From positions 1-64,000 of the forward strand of contig MHBE01000044.1 of NCBI GenBank assembly GCA_001803205.1: a DNA stretch of 64,000 nt. Reading direction: 5' to 3'. The position numbers were made by a program, and so were the translations under genes. Within the stretch, counting starts at the first letter, position 1. Each line of letters opens with the position of its first letter. The stretch is from Lentisphaerae bacterium GWF2_38_69 (GTDB lineage: Bacteria > Verrucomicrobiota > Lentisphaeria > Victivallales > GWF2-38-69). A model generated the notes under the pieces. The model saw only the letters and a list, made by a program, of their open reading frames with translations. It had not been told where the DNA came from and did no database searches. Positions 45,170 to 55,154 of this stretch are shown piece after piece.

Positions 45170-46513
45170 GTGAGAAATAAATTAACAATCGGAATGACTG
45201 CTTTGGGTGCTGTCATGATAAGCGGGAATGCCTTTGCTGATGCGGAAACAATTGTTGCGGCAGTGGAACCAATTATAAATGGAGCAGACACATCATGGCT
45301 TATGATTAGTTCTGCTTTAGTAATGCTTATGACACCTGGGCTTGCTTTTTTCTATGGAGGTCTTGTTAGAAGAAAAAATGTCCTTTCAGTCCTTATGCAG
45401 TGCATGTTTATCCTATGCCTCGTAACAATACAATGGGTTGTCGTGGGATACAGTCTGGCGTTTGGACCGGATATTAAAGGAATTATTGGGGATCTGTCAT
45501 GGATAGGATTATCTGGAGTAGGACTTATTCCTCACAGTGTTTATGCCACTACGGTACCTCATCAGGTTTTTATGATATTTCAGGCCATGTTTGCTGTTAT
45601 TACTCCTGCTCTTATAATAGGAGCATTTGCAGAGAGAGTAAAGTTTATTCCTTTCTGTATTTTTACTCTTCTATGGTCTACTTTTGTTTATGATCCTGTT
45701 GCTCATTGGGTTTGGGCAGATGGCGGGATTCTTGGTACATTCGGCGGAATGGGAGCACTTGATTTTGCGGGGGGAGCAGTAGTTCACATCAATGCGGGGA
45801 TGGCTGCCCTGGCCGGGGCTCTTTTCCTTGGAAAGAGACTTGGGTATCCTAACAAGATGTCGCCCCCTCATAATCTCCCATTTGCAGTGCTGGGAGCCGG
45901 GCTGCTTTGGTTTGGCTGGTTCGGGTTCAATGCTGGAAGCGCTTTAGCTGCAAACGGCATTGCAGTAAATGCATTTGTTGCTACACATATTGCAAGTGCC
46001 GCTGCTGGACTTACATGGGGAATACTTGACATTTTTCATAATAAGAAATCAACTCTTCTTGGAATAATTACCGGAGCTGTAGCAGGGCTTGTTGCAATTA
46101 CCCCTGCAGCGGGTTTCGTTACTCCCATGGCTTCAATAATAATAGGATTAGGAGCAGGGGGAATATGCTATCTTTCGGTAACATTTATGAAGACAAAGCT
46201 TGGATATGATGACTCTCTTGATGCGTTTGGAGTCCATGGGGTAGGAGGAATATGGGGAGCCATCGCAACAGGTCTTTTTGCAACGACAACAGTAAATCCC
46301 GGAGGAGCAGATGGACTTTTTTATGGAAATCCAGGATTGCTTCTTATTCAGCTCAAAGCTATAGGAATAACAATTATTTATTCATTCATTGTTACTTCGA
46401 TTCTATTTTGGGTTGTTGACAAAGTCTTTGGTCTGAGAGCTGATGAACATGCCGAAAGAGTCGGGCTTGACTTGACAGAACACAGGGAAGCAGCATACAC
46501 AACATTGGAATAA
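45170..46513 (+). CDS. amtB: ammonium transporter
   Basis: Amt/Rh channels pass ammonium through a trimeric inner-membrane pore. The protein has an N-terminal signal-like segment (GNAFADAE), then 11 membrane helices. Signatures are the ammonium-binding region in FFYGGLVRRKNVLS, the D-F-A-G-G-x-V-V-H-I-N-A-G motif with one pore His, and DAFGVHGVGG with the second. GTG at 45170 is the start, with GGAG 6 bases before it. The glnK gene follows 15 bases after the stop. Confidence 0.95.
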   Translation: MRNKLTIGMTALGAVMISGNAFADAETIVAAVEPIINGADTSWLMISSALVMLMTPGLAFFYGGLVRRKNVLSVLMQCMFILCLVTIQWVVVGYSLAFGPDIKGIIGDLSWIGLSGVGLIPHSVYATTVPHQVFMIFQAMFAVITPALIIGAFAERVKFIPFCIFTLLWSTFVYDPVAHWVWADGGILGTFGGMGALDFAGGAVVHINAGMAALAGALFLGKRLGYPNKMSPPHNLPFAVLGAGLLWFGWFGFNAGSALAANGIAVNAFVATHIASAAAGLTWGILDIFHNKKSTLLGIITGAVAGLVAITPAAGFVTPMASIIIGLGAGGICYLSVTFMKTKLGYDDSLDAFGVHGVGGIWGAIATGLFATTTVNPGGADGLFYGNPGLLLIQLKAIGITIIYSFIVTSILFWVVDKVFGLRADEHAERVGLDLTEHREAAYTTLE

Positions 46514-46528
46514 AAAAGGTACAATCTG

Positions 46529-46858
46529 ATGAAATATTTAATTGCTATTATTCAACCGGACAGAATGGAAGATGTCTTAAATGAATTGGACAAAAGCCTG
46601 ATACATTATGCTACAGTGACCCATGTTTTGGGAAGAGGAAGGCAAAAGGGTATAGCAGCAGTTTACAGAAGCCATAAGGAAGTTGGAAATCTCCTTAGGA
46701 AAACAAAAATTGAAATTGCGCTGCCTGATGATGAAATTCAAGCGGCTTGTGAAGCAATAACAAGAGTGGCACGAACGGGAAATATAGGAGACGGAAAGCT
46801 CTTTATTTTGGATCTGGAAGAATCCATTAGAATAAGAACTTCAGAAAAAACATGGTAA
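46529..46858 (+). CDS. glnK: PII nitrogen-regulatory protein (GlnK), variant T-loop
   Basis: PII proteins sense ATP/ADP and 2-oxoglutarate and block AmtB under nitrogen excess. The 109-residue protein has the ATP-binding B-loop TRVARTGNIGDGKLF and the C-terminal R-I-R-T strand. The T-loop reads GRGRQKGIAAVYRSHKEV. Residue 46 is Tyr, but residue 51, the Tyr that is uridylylated in proteobacteria, is Glu. Residue 49 is His, not the Ser phosphorylated in cyanobacteria. It therefore looks unmodifiable. It shares the transcript of amtB. Confidence 0.93.
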   Translation: MKYLIAIIQPDRMEDVLNELDKSLIHYATVTHVLGRGRQKGIAAVYRSHKEVGNLLRKTKIEIALPDDEIQAACEAITRVARTGNIGDGKLFILDLEESIRIRTSEKTW

Positions 46859-46889
46859 TCATTCAATAAACAAATTGATCATTAAAAAA

Positions 46890-46910
46890 TGCGGGTTTTG
46901 AAAACCCGCA
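46890..46910. terminator. bidirectional rho-independent terminator between glnK and tnaA
   Basis: A perfect 10-bp hairpin, TGCGGGTTTT and AAAACCCGCA, has a one-base centre, so the actual loop comes from the A/T end of the stem. On the minus strand a T6 tract follows, which fits termination of tnaA; on the plus strand the tract is weaker. It separates two converging genes. Confidence 0.85.
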
Positions 46911-46924
46911 CTTTAGATTGAGGT

Positions 46925-48328
46925 TTAATCTATATATTTAAATCCTGCAGTGAAGTGGCGAAGTATGGGCGGTTCATATACAAAAGTCATGCCTTTTATC
47001 TTTTTTGTATCTTTTATGAGTTCCACAAAAGTATCAACAATGTAATCCATATGGTCGTTAGTATAGACTCTTCTTGGAATTGTCAGGCGGAGAAGTTCAA
47101 AATCTGAATTTTTCTGTTTGCCCGTCTTTGGGTCTCTTCCCAATAGAAGCGAACCGATTTCCACTCCACGAATTCCACCTTCTATGTAGAGCTGATTAGC
47201 CATGGCATGAGCAGGAAACTGTTCTCCTGGAATATGAGGAAGAAGTCTTTTTGCATCAACAAATACAGCATGCCCTCCAGTCGGGTTCTGGATTGGAACT
47301 CCAACTTCCATGAGTCTGTCGCCAAGATATTTTACCTGCCCTATCCTGTAAGTGAGATATTCTTCGGACATTCCTTCTTCCAGACCTATGGCAAGTGCCT
47401 CCATATCACGCCCGGCAAGTCCGCCGTAGGTAACAAAGCCTTCAAAAGGTATACATCTTATCTGAATGGCTTTAAATATATCGTTGCGTTCTTTTACGCA
47501 GCAAAGTCCTCCAATGTTGACAAGAGCATCTTTCTTTGCAGACATCGTCAAAATATCGGCATATTTGTAAATTTCCTTTATAATATCAGGGATGGTCCAC
47601 TCTTTGTAGGTATCTTCTCTCTGTTTTATAAACCAGGCGTTTTCGCAATATCGGGCTGAGTCTATTACTACGGGAATATCATATTTGTCAGCGATTTGTT
47701 TTGTTGCTTTGATGTTTTCCAGAGAAACAGGTTGTCCTCCTACACTGTTGCAGGTAATTGTTGCTATAATAGCTACAACATTGTCAGCCCCATACTCATT
47801 AATTGAGTTTTCAAGTTTTTCGAGGTCAAAATTTCCTTTGAAAGGATGAAAGGTACTTGTATCGACAGCTATTCTGGAAAATGCGTTCACGGCTTGGGCT
47901 CCGCTTAATTCAACATGAGCAGCCGTGGTATCAAAGTGGTAATTAGAAATAAAGACCGGATTTGTAACCTTTTTAACTTCTTTTCTGCGATCCATCAGCG
48001 CAGGGAAAAGAATTTGTTCAGCCCCGCGCCCCTGATGTGTCGGTAAAACATATTTATATGAAAATATCTTTTGAACAGTGCTTTCCAGATTGTAAAAGCT
48101 GCGGCTTCCTGCGTAGGCTTCATCTCCAAGCATTATACCTGCCCACTGTTTGTCGCTCATAGCTCCTGTACCTGAGTCCGTAAGCAGGTCTATATAGACA
48201 TCTTCGCTTCTAAGCCTGAATGGATTATTCCCCGCTTCTGCCATCGCTCTTATGCGATATTCTCTTGTTGTTTGTTTAATTGTTTCAACCATTTTTATTC
48301 TGAATGGTTCCGGTATTCTTTTTGCCAT
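46925..48328 (-). CDS. tnaA: tryptophanase
   Basis: PLP-dependent beta-eliminating lyase that splits tryptophan to indole, pyruvate and ammonia. The fold type I family motifs are [21 protein letters not shown] and the PLP Lys in [11 protein letters not shown]. Two features separate it from tyrosine phenol-lyase: the Asp in [10 protein letters not shown] (TPL has Thr), and the His in ILRHFTAGF (TPL has Phe). So tryptophan is the likely substrate. At 467 residues it is full length. The upstream permease ends 23 bases before it. There is no TnaC-like leader visible. Confidence 0.9.
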   Translation of the reverse strand: MAKRIPEPFRIKMVETIKQTTREYRIRAMAEAGNNPFRLRSEDVYIDLLTDSGTGAMSDKQWAGIMLGDEAYAGSRSFYNLESTVQKIFSYKYVLPTHQGRGAEQILFPALMDRRKEVKKVTNPVFISNYHFDTTAAHVELSGAQAVNAFSRIAVDTSTFHPFKGNFDLEKLENSINEYGADNVVAIIATITCNSVGGQPVSLENIKATKQIADKYDIPVVIDSARYCENAWFIKQREDTYKEWTIPDIIKEIYKYADILTMSAKKDALVNIGGLCCVKERNDIFKAIQIRCIPFEGFVTYGGLAGRDMEALAIGLEEGMSEEYLTYRIGQVKYLGDRLMEVGVPIQNPTGGHAVFVDAKRLLPHIPGEQFPAHAMANQLYIEGGIRGVEIGSLLLGRDPKTGKQKNSDFELLRLTIPRRVYTNDHMDYIVDTFVELIKDTKKIKGMTFVYEPPILRHFTAGFKYID

Positions 48329-48351
48329 AATAATGACCTCTCTATCAATAA

Positions 48352-49554
48352 TTAATGGAAAAATATTTCAATTGCGATAACTCCAAGTCCGATCATAAAC
48401 GCCAAAGCCAGTAAAAACTGATTTCTTAAAATTTTCATTGAAAACTCATGCCCGGCTTTGATTAGAATGCGCATTATAATGATTGGAATAAGAGCAAATA
48501 AAATTGTTGCTCCTAGTCCGGCATAACTCAAAGTAATTATGAATATATTAGGAAAAAGAAGAACTATCATCAATGGAATTATGAAAGTCAAGATTATCGG
48601 AATTATAAAATGCGTTGAAATATTTGTATCCTTATGACCAAAAAAATCCTGAGTAAAATGGTAAAGGGAAATAGATGTTCCCAGGAATGAAGTTGTTACC
48701 GAAATTGTAGCAACAAAATCAATAGAGTTTCTTATTAAAAGATTTTTTGTATTTACTGAAAGCAGATTAAGAAGATCCCCTACATTGGCTGATTTCCCTT
48801 CTGAAATGAGGATCTCGAAACTATTTGGACCATGAGATGGAATATTCCCAATAATAGCTGTAACCCATAAAATATAAAGAATGAGAGGAATCAAGCTTCC
48901 GATTATAACTACTTTCTTCAAGGCTTTATGGTCATAATCCAGATATGATCGGATAGTAGGAATTATATTATGAAGAATAAAAGCTGTGACAATAGCAGGA
49001 AAAGATGAAATAATAGAAGTAACAGTTCCTGAAGGGGTCAGGTTAACAATTTTTAAAGCAGAAAACAGAATGATAATAACTAGTAAAAAAGCAAGCAGCT
49101 TTAAACTAAGCAGAACTCTATTTACATAATCAACTGTTTTTGTTCCAATGATTACGCATATACCAAAAATAATTACAAAAACTGTTGAAGTAAAACCTTC
49201 AGGAATAGAGAGAATACTATTAAAAGTAGATCCTGCTGCTGATATGTACGCCATGGCAATAGAGGACAAAGTAATCCAGAAAACGATTATCATAAAACCT
49301 TTGCCTTTTCTTCCAAGGAATTTTCTTGCTATTGAGGCAAAGCTGGCGTTTCCTGTGAAGGTATCATTTGCTTCGCAAAGCATTAAGGCCGTATAAAGCA
49401 TAAGCGCCCAGACAAAAATTAAAATTATGCTTCCTACATAAACTCCCACATGAGCTATTAGAATAGGCAATGCAAGAACTCCAGCGCCAATTTCTGTTCC
49501 CATTATCATAAAAACGCTGCCAATCTGCCGATTTAATAATGAAGACTTGGCCAT
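48352..49554 (-). CDS. aromatic amino acid permease (TnaB/Mtr/TyrP, HAAAP family)
   Basis: About 11 membrane helices start with the family signature [20 protein letters not shown]. The HAAAP family imports tryptophan or tyrosine by proton symport. The start is the ATG at 49554 with GGAATTG nearby; the frame further upstream is unlikely. It lies directly before tnaA, as tnaB does in enterics, which supports tryptophan uptake. This gene pair faces the amtB-glnK pair. Confidence 0.88.
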   Translation of the reverse strand: MAKSSLLNRQIGSVFMIMGTEIGAGVLALPILIAHVGVYVGSIILIFVWALMLYTALMLCEANDTFTGNASFASIARKFLGRKGKGFMIIVFWITLSSIAMAYISAAGSTFNSILSIPEGFTSTVFVIIFGICVIIGTKTVDYVNRVLLSLKLLAFLLVIIILFSALKIVNLTPSGTVTSIISSFPAIVTAFILHNIIPTIRSYLDYDHKALKKVVIIGSLIPLILYILWVTAIIGNIPSHGPNSFEILISEGKSANVGDLLNLLSVNTKNLLIRNSIDFVATISVTTSFLGTSISLYHFTQDFFGHKDTNISTHFIIPIILTFIIPLMIVLLFPNIFIITLSYAGLGATILFALIPIIIMRILIKAGHEFSMKILRNQFLLALAFMIGLGVIAIEIFFH

Positions 49555-49637
49555 TTTGCCCAATTCCTTTTTTTGTTGAAATTTATAGTATATGCCGATA
49601 TCCATTCATTTGAAAATGAAATAACAATATGTGTTAT

Positions 49638-50498
49638 TTATATTTTCCTGTAAATGAAGTCAGCTTTAATGGTATGAGACTGTAGGCTTTCCTCTGTTGT
49701 AACCCCTGTTAGAAGAAGTCCTGAAGTAAATCCCATTTTTACAGCTCCCATGATATCTGATTTAATCGAATCTCCCAGAACAAAAATTTTCTTATGGTCT
49801 TTTTCATCTGAAAGCAATTTTCTTCTTTTTAGAGCTTCAATAGTATGTAAATATATTATTTCATGCGGCTTGCCTAAATATACAGGTTCTTTTTCTATCC
49901 CGTACTCTCTAAGAATATGGCAAATAAACCGTCCGATTCCACCGGCGCCAATATGAATATTATTTTCAATTCCTGAACGCCAGAATGAGTCTGGATTAGG
50001 AACGATAAGCAAAGCCTGTCGGTTTTTTATGAAGAAATTGATTGCTGTAACTATATAAGATTCCCAGTCATAGTTGAGCTCTCCTACAATCACACCATAG
50101 CATTCGTCCACTTCTCGAATGTCTCTTGTTATTACTATTCCATGCTGTTCAGCGTAATTAGGAGTGCCGAAAGTCCCAAGCATAAGAAATTTCTTTCCTT
50201 TTAACTGAAAGTGTTCTGCTACATATTTAATGGCATCTCCGCAGGAAATTATTTCATCTGGAGTAATATTCATCCCTGTTTTTTTAAGGAGTGCTCTTTT
50301 TTCAGAAGTGCTTCTGATTGAATCATTGGTAAGGAGCAAGAATGGAAAATTAGTATTTTTCAGAAATGAAATGAATTTGTCAGAGTTCGGAATTGGTACA
50401 TTGCCCAGAAGAAGAGTGCCATCTATATCGAGTAAAGCGGCCGAATAATTAGAATGATTCTGTTTCCACCAATCCAAAAAGCTTTCTAAAATTTTCAT
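49638..50498 (-). CDS. HAD-IIA family hydrolase (NagD/4-nitrophenylphosphatase-like)
   Basis: The protein has ALLDIDGTLLLGNVPIP, a C2-type cap inserted after motif II (LLTNDSIRST), and a late GDSIKSDIMGAVKMGF. These are NagD-group features. Members dephosphorylate nucleotides or small phosphates. I use the ATG at 50498, because the longer frame extends back over the end of the next gene. It starts 13 bases after that gene's stop. Confidence 0.87.
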   Translation of the reverse strand: MKILESFLDWWKQNHSNYSAALLDIDGTLLLGNVPIPNSDKFISFLKNTNFPFLLLTNDSIRSTSEKRALLKKTGMNITPDEIISCGDAIKYVAEHFQLKGKKFLMLGTFGTPNYAEQHGIVITRDIREVDECYGVIVGELNYDWESYIVTAINFFIKNRQALLIVPNPDSFWRSGIENNIHIGAGGIGRFICHILREYGIEKEPVYLGKPHEIIYLHTIEALKRRKLLSDEKDHKKIFVLGDSIKSDIMGAVKMGFTSGLLLTGVTTEESLQSHTIKADFIYRKI

Positions 50499-50511
50499 AT
50501 TTTTAAAAATT

Positions 50512-51387
50512 TTATTCAGAAAGATCTTTATTAAGCCAGGCAGGAACCTGGTTTCCTTCCCATGTTTTGGGAGTTGCCTGTGAAGGTTGATCAGAGGTTG
50601 TTCCCGGAATGCTGATTTGCTGCGATGGTTGTGGGGCAGTAGATGGAAGAGTTTGCGTTTCACCTTGCTTTTGAGGCAGACTTGGTGATTGGATTTGTGC
50701 GGAAACAGAAGTATCGGTTTGTATTTGGGATGGTATTTGCGGTATGATTATCTTTTCTGGCGGGAGAGGTTCTGTCTGTATATTTATCGGCATCAGCTGA
50801 GGTACTCTACTTGTATCAGCCTGAAGTTGAGCTTGAATATCAGGGATATTTATTTTTGATTCCGGCAATGCGGCAGGTTCAACTAAAGGTGGAAGCACAA
50901 AGCCTCCATTATCTGCTGAAGCTTCATTAAGCTGGGTTCTTGGCTGGTCTCTAAGTTGCAATGGTACCTCAACTCCTGGTGCAACCTCAGGCTTATAAGC
51001 ATAAGCAGATGATTCAACTTTGCCTCCTCCAATCCAGATCGGAAAATCCCAGAAAGCTTTCTTAATAACCCATGGGAACCCTCCGAAAAGAACTCCAAAG
51101 GGTTTTGTGCAGCACTCAAGAACGAAGACTCCGGTATTATCGCTGGGGTTATTATAGTTCATTATCCTTTGAGGCTCTGAAATAATAGCTGCCAAAAGAA
51201 CTCCAAGAAGAACATAGCCGAAACAATCCCCTACAAAAGCAGGATTTTCTACAAAACTTCCTTCCCCTTCAAATCCGTTAAACTTTACCTTGTCTATTGA
51301 GTCATAATACCAGCAATAGGCTCTGAAAGGAGCCGTAACGACTATTAATGAAACCAATATTACAGAGATAAGATTCTTTTTTGACAT
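50512..51387 (-). CDS. exported Pro/Gln-rich protein of unknown function
   Basis: The 291-residue protein has a signal peptide (LISVILVSLIVVTAPFRAYC), then a conserved-looking N-terminal domain with one or two hydrophobic segments (GYVLLGVLLAAII; FGVLFGGFPWVIKKAFWD). A long low-complexity tail follows (about 140-291), rich in Pro, Gln and Ser. The tail is likely disordered and periplasmic. No domain recognised. It precedes the HAD-IIA gene. Confidence 0.6.
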   Translation of the reverse strand: MSKKNLISVILVSLIVVTAPFRAYCWYYDSIDKVKFNGFEGEGSFVENPAFVGDCFGYVLLGVLLAAIISEPQRIMNYNNPSDNTGVFVLECCTKPFGVLFGGFPWVIKKAFWDFPIWIGGGKVESSAYAYKPEVAPGVEVPLQLRDQPRTQLNEASADNGGFVLPPLVEPAALPESKINIPDIQAQLQADTSRVPQLMPINIQTEPLPPEKIIIPQIPSQIQTDTSVSAQIQSPSLPQKQGETQTLPSTAPQPSQQISIPGTTSDQPSQATPKTWEGNQVPAWLNKDLSE

Positions 51388-51460
51388 GAGTATAAAGTGA
51401 ATACAGATAAAACAACTGCAATTGAGTATAACGGAATTTTTCAGCTGCGCAAAGCAGTTG

Positions 51461-52528
51461 TCACGAATTATTCAAAGAGTTTTCAATACTTGTTAAAAAA
51501 GGTTTTCTCAGGATTCCCTTTTCAGTAATAATTCCGGATATCAGATCATTGGGAACTACATCAAATGCCGGATTATACACATTTACTTTTTCCGGTGCTG
51601 AATATTTGTTGTTTATTTTCCTTATTTCATCGCCGTTACGCTGTTCAATGGGTATGGCTGAACCTTCTTTTGTTTTCATGTCAATAGTTGAACTTGGAGC
51701 GGCTATGTAAAAAGGAATGTCATGATATTTAGCCAGAATAGCTACGCCGTATGTTCCTATTTTATTGGCGGAATCTCCATTGGCCGCAATTCTGTCCGCG
51801 CCTGTTATCACCAGATTAATTTTTTTTTCTTTCATTACCTGCGCTGCCATGTTGTCGCAAATAGTAGTAACATCGATTCCTGCTCTGTGGAGTTCCCAAG
51901 CTGTTAAACGAGACCCTTGAAGAAGTGGTCTTGTCTCATCAGAATAAACTTTTACTTTTAAACCTTTTTCATGTGCGAGATATATCGGGGAAAGGGCTGT
52001 TCCAAAATCACCAGTCGCAAGTGCTCCTGCGTTGCAATGAGTAAGGATTCCAAAGCCGTCTTTTATAAGTGAAAGACCATGTTCTCCGATAGAACGGCAC
52101 ATTTGAATGTCTTCTTCAAGGATAGATATACCTTCGTTTACAAGAATAAGTTTTAGTCTTTTTATATTTTCTTCTGAAGACTCTAAAATTTTACTGACGC
52201 ATCTGTTTAAGGCCCAGAAAAGATTTACAGCCGTAGGCCTTGAAGAGGAAAAGTAATCGGAAGTTCTCTTGAGTTCAGCTACGAAATCTTTTCTGTTAGA
52301 AGCTTTGCTATTCTGAAGCACAGCTCCCAGTCCTAAAGCCGCGGCGCATCCAATTGCAGGCGCTCCCCTTACAACCAACCTTTTGATAGCATCGTATATC
52401 TCTTCTGCCTGGTCTGTTTCAATATAAGTTAGTTCATTAGGAAGCCTTGTCTGATCAATCATTCTTAATTTGCCCGGCACAAGACTTCCTTTTTCTCCTG
52501 TCTCTTTCCATCTTACTGTATCAATCAT
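51461..52528 (-). CDS. mtnA: S-methyl-5-thioribose-1-phosphate isomerase
   Basis: The eIF2B-like isomerase of the methionine salvage pathway has VRGAPAIGCAAALGL, the catalytic Cys in LTHCNAGALATGDFGTA, YSDETRPLLQGSRLTAWEL and the catalytic Asp in ITGADRIAANGDSANKIGT. It is 355 residues, full length. No other salvage gene (mtnK, mtnB etc.) is adjacent, so it may also act in the related 5-deoxyribose disposal route; that is inference. Confidence 0.95.
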   Translation of the reverse strand: MIDTVRWKETGEKGSLVPGKLRMIDQTRLPNELTYIETDQAEEIYDAIKRLVVRGAPAIGCAAALGLGAVLQNSKASNRKDFVAELKRTSDYFSSSRPTAVNLFWALNRCVSKILESSEENIKRLKLILVNEGISILEEDIQMCRSIGEHGLSLIKDGFGILTHCNAGALATGDFGTALSPIYLAHEKGLKVKVYSDETRPLLQGSRLTAWELHRAGIDVTTICDNMAAQVMKEKKINLVITGADRIAANGDSANKIGTYGVAILAKYHDIPFYIAAPSSTIDMKTKEGSAIPIEQRNGDEIRKINNKYSAPEKVNVYNPAFDVVPNDLISGIITEKGILRKPFLTSIENSLNNS

Positions 52529-52605
52529 AATAGTCCTTTATCTAAATGCTATTACAGTGTATATTCTTTACGAAATGAATAACCATAAATGTAATATACT
52601 CCCAA

Positions 52606-53823
52606 ATGAAAATATCTGTACTTAATATCGGCAATGAACTTTTAAAAGGCTCTACTGCAAATACAAACCTAGCATCCATAGGGCAAGAACTTCTTAAACT
52701 CGGAGTTCCGCCTATTATTCAAATGACTGTCAACGACGACCCAAATGACATGAAGGAAGCAATTGCATATCTTGAAAAGCGTTCCGATGTGATTATTTCT
52801 ACAGGAGGACTGGGTCCAACTACCGATGATATTACTGTCGAGATATTTGCAGACTACTTTGGTCTTAAGCTCTATACAGATGAAAAAGTTATAGAGCATA
52901 TTCATAACATTATGGGAAAAGATAAGATTCTTTCTGTACATAACAAGAAACAGGCTATAGTTCCTGTAGGTTCAACCATATTGGAAAATAGAAATGGCAC
53001 TGCCCCGGGAATTTCTTTTGAAGCTAATGGTAAATTGATATTTCTTCTGCCAGGGCCTCCTTCTGAACTCATTCCTTTGTTTAAAGAAAATGTTCTTACT
53101 TCTATCAGGTCAAGATTGAAAGAAAAAGTTTATTTTGAATCTCTTTATACTGTCGGGATAGCTGAATCCGAACTTCAGAGAATTGTTTCGGAAAATATTA
53201 AGGAAAATCAAAAACTTTATATAGCTTACAGAGCTGAACCGGGGGGATGCGAGCTTACATTTAGTTCTCCTATGGAAATATTGGTTTCAGAAGCAATAAC
53301 AAAAATACGCAGCGTATTGGGATTATCTATACTAGATTATGGATGTAAAAATATTGCTGAAGAAATTATCAAACTTCTTGCAGAAAGAAAAATGACACTG
53401 AGTCTTGCAGAATCCTGCACAGGAGGGATGATTGCATCTAAGATTGTCGATGTTCCTGGCTCATCAAAAGTTTTTAAAGGCTCTGTCACTGCATATTTGA
53501 ATGAAATAAAAATGCATTTGCTGAAAGTAAAAGAAAACACTCTGCTTAAATATGGCGCTGTTAGCGAAGAATGCGCTAAAGAAATGGCAGAAGGCTGCGC
53601 TAACTTGTTTAATACCGATATTGCACTTTCGGCAACAGGGATAGCCGGCCCAGATGGGGGAACAAGCTCAAAACCTGTCGGAACAGTTTTTATCAGCGTA
53701 ACATTTCATAACAGGACATTAACGAAAAAATTCCTTATTAAAGGAGACAGAAGCAGAATCCGTATCAGAAGTACAGCGTTTGCTTTGAATCTCTTAAGAA
53801 ATGTTTTGCTGGAAATAAGTTAG
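52606..53823 (+). CDS. cinA: CinA family protein (nicotinamide mononucleotide deamidase / ADP-ribose pyrophosphatase)
   Basis: Two domains are present: an N-terminal molybdopterin-binding-like COG1058 domain (STGGLGPTTDD, LLPGPPSEL) and a C-terminal CinA deamidase domain. The latter has LSLAESCTGGMIASKIVDVPGSS and TGIAGPDGGT. Full-length fusions of about 405 to 420 residues hydrolyse pyridine-nucleotide by-products. The gene is divergent from mtnA and convergent on the M24 peptidase with 5 bases between stops. Confidence 0.95.
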   Translation: MKISVLNIGNELLKGSTANTNLASIGQELLKLGVPPIIQMTVNDDPNDMKEAIAYLEKRSDVIISTGGLGPTTDDITVEIFADYFGLKLYTDEKVIEHIHNIMGKDKILSVHNKKQAIVPVGSTILENRNGTAPGISFEANGKLIFLLPGPPSELIPLFKENVLTSIRSRLKEKVYFESLYTVGIAESELQRIVSENIKENQKLYIAYRAEPGGCELTFSSPMEILVSEAITKIRSVLGLSILDYGCKNIAEEIIKLLAERKMTLSLAESCTGGMIASKIVDVPGSSKVFKGSVTAYLNEIKMHLLKVKENTLLKYGAVSEECAKEMAEGCANLFNTDIALSATGIAGPDGGTSSKPVGTVFISVTFHNRTLTKKFLIKGDRSRIRIRSTAFALNLLRNVLLEIS

Positions 53824-53828
53824 TATTG

Positions 53829-54950
53829 CTAATCAATTTCCAATATATTGGGATATTTAGTTAGATTCTCAGCACCGTTTTTTGTTACAACTATTAGATC
53901 CTCAAGGCGTACTCCGCCCCATTCAGGATAATAAATGCCTGGTTCAATAGTTATTACATTTCCGGTTTCCAGAGGGATAGTTGCAAGAGCATTTACTCTA
54001 GGATTTTCATGTATCTCAAGCCCGACTCCATGACCCAACCCATGGAAAAAACCAAAATATTTCCCATGGGAATCTCTGCCTGTTTTGAACCCCTTTTTAA
54101 CTAGATCTTCAGTCGCTTCGCTGTGCAATACTGACGGGATAGCTCCAGGTTTGATTTTTGAAATAGCGTTGTCTCTAGCAAGCTTTATTGCATCATAAGC
54201 TTGTTTTAAATGCTTTTGAACTTTTCCTTTAACAAAGGTTCTTGTTATATCTCCCCAATATCCTGTAGACTCGAGTCTTGGAAAAATATCAATAATTATA
54301 GGCAAATTGGCTTTTATGATTCCTGAACCGGTATTGTGGGGAATAGCGCATTGAAGACCGGAAGAAGCAATCGTCCCATGCGTATGAGCGCCATTTCTGA
54401 CTATTTCTAAATTTATTTCATTTTTAAGAAACTCTGAAGTCAAAGGTTTTTTATCGTAAACAAGCTCAAGTTTATTGTTGACAGAAGAATAGGCTAAGAT
54501 AGTTTCTGCTCTTGACATAGCTTTTTCAGCGACAGCAAGGGCTTTGGAGATTTCTTTAATCTCCTTTTTGTTTTTATAATTGCGTTTAGGGAAAAATTCT
54601 TCTTTGCATATGGAGAGTGAATTTTTGAAAATTTTAGAGTAAAGCACAGGAAAATTATAAGGGACTATCCACTTGTCTTGTTTGTATTGAAGGATTATTT
54701 CCCTGAATAGTGAATTTACAGATTTATCATTTGTTTCTGAAAGGAAATCTTCACGATTAATTATATTAATTTCTTTATTGGCTTCACAGGATGCTCTTTC
54801 AAGTTCAAGAGAAGAAAGAACGATATATTTTTTCCTGTTAACTTCGAAGTAAAGAAAGGCATCGTGGCTCATAAATCCTGAGGCATAAAGAATATCAGGA
54901 TTGGTAAGTGAATCAGCAAAAATAATTTTCCCAGTTGATTTTCGAGTCAT
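53829..54950 (-). CDS. M24 family aminopeptidase (Xaa-Pro peptidase-like)
   Basis: A short creatinase-like N-terminal domain is followed by the pita-bread domain. All five metal ligands are visible: Asp in IIDIFPR, Asp in YWGDITR, His in GLGHGVGLEIHE, Glu in TIEPGIYYP and Glu in VRLEDLIV. The 373-residue length fits PepQ/YpdF-type enzymes that take off the residue before proline. Cytoplasmic, no signal peptide. It stands alone. Confidence 0.92.
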   Translation of the reverse strand: MTRKSTGKIIFADSLTNPDILYASGFMSHDAFLYFEVNRKKYIVLSSLELERASCEANKEINIINREDFLSETNDKSVNSLFREIILQYKQDKWIVPYNFPVLYSKIFKNSLSICKEEFFPKRNYKNKKEIKEISKALAVAEKAMSRAETILAYSSVNNKLELVYDKKPLTSEFLKNEINLEIVRNGAHTHGTIASSGLQCAIPHNTGSGIIKANLPIIIDIFPRLESTGYWGDITRTFVKGKVQKHLKQAYDAIKLARDNAISKIKPGAIPSVLHSEATEDLVKKGFKTGRDSHGKYFGFFHGLGHGVGLEIHENPRVNALATIPLETGNVITIEPGIYYPEWGGVRLEDLIVVTKNGAENLTKYPNILEID

Positions 54951-55154
54951 TAAATAAGTGGTTTAAATAATTTTAGTATTTTCAGGGCTTTACGAAATCC
55001 TGTCTTTTAACTTTTTAATACAGTTACTTATTTTAGGAAAAGTCTGACAAATATCAACTTCAAATAAACAGTTTATCTTTTCAGGATTGTCAGCTTTGAG
55101 CATATTGATATAATAAATTGATAAATAAAACTTCAAAAATAATAAAGCCTAGTT

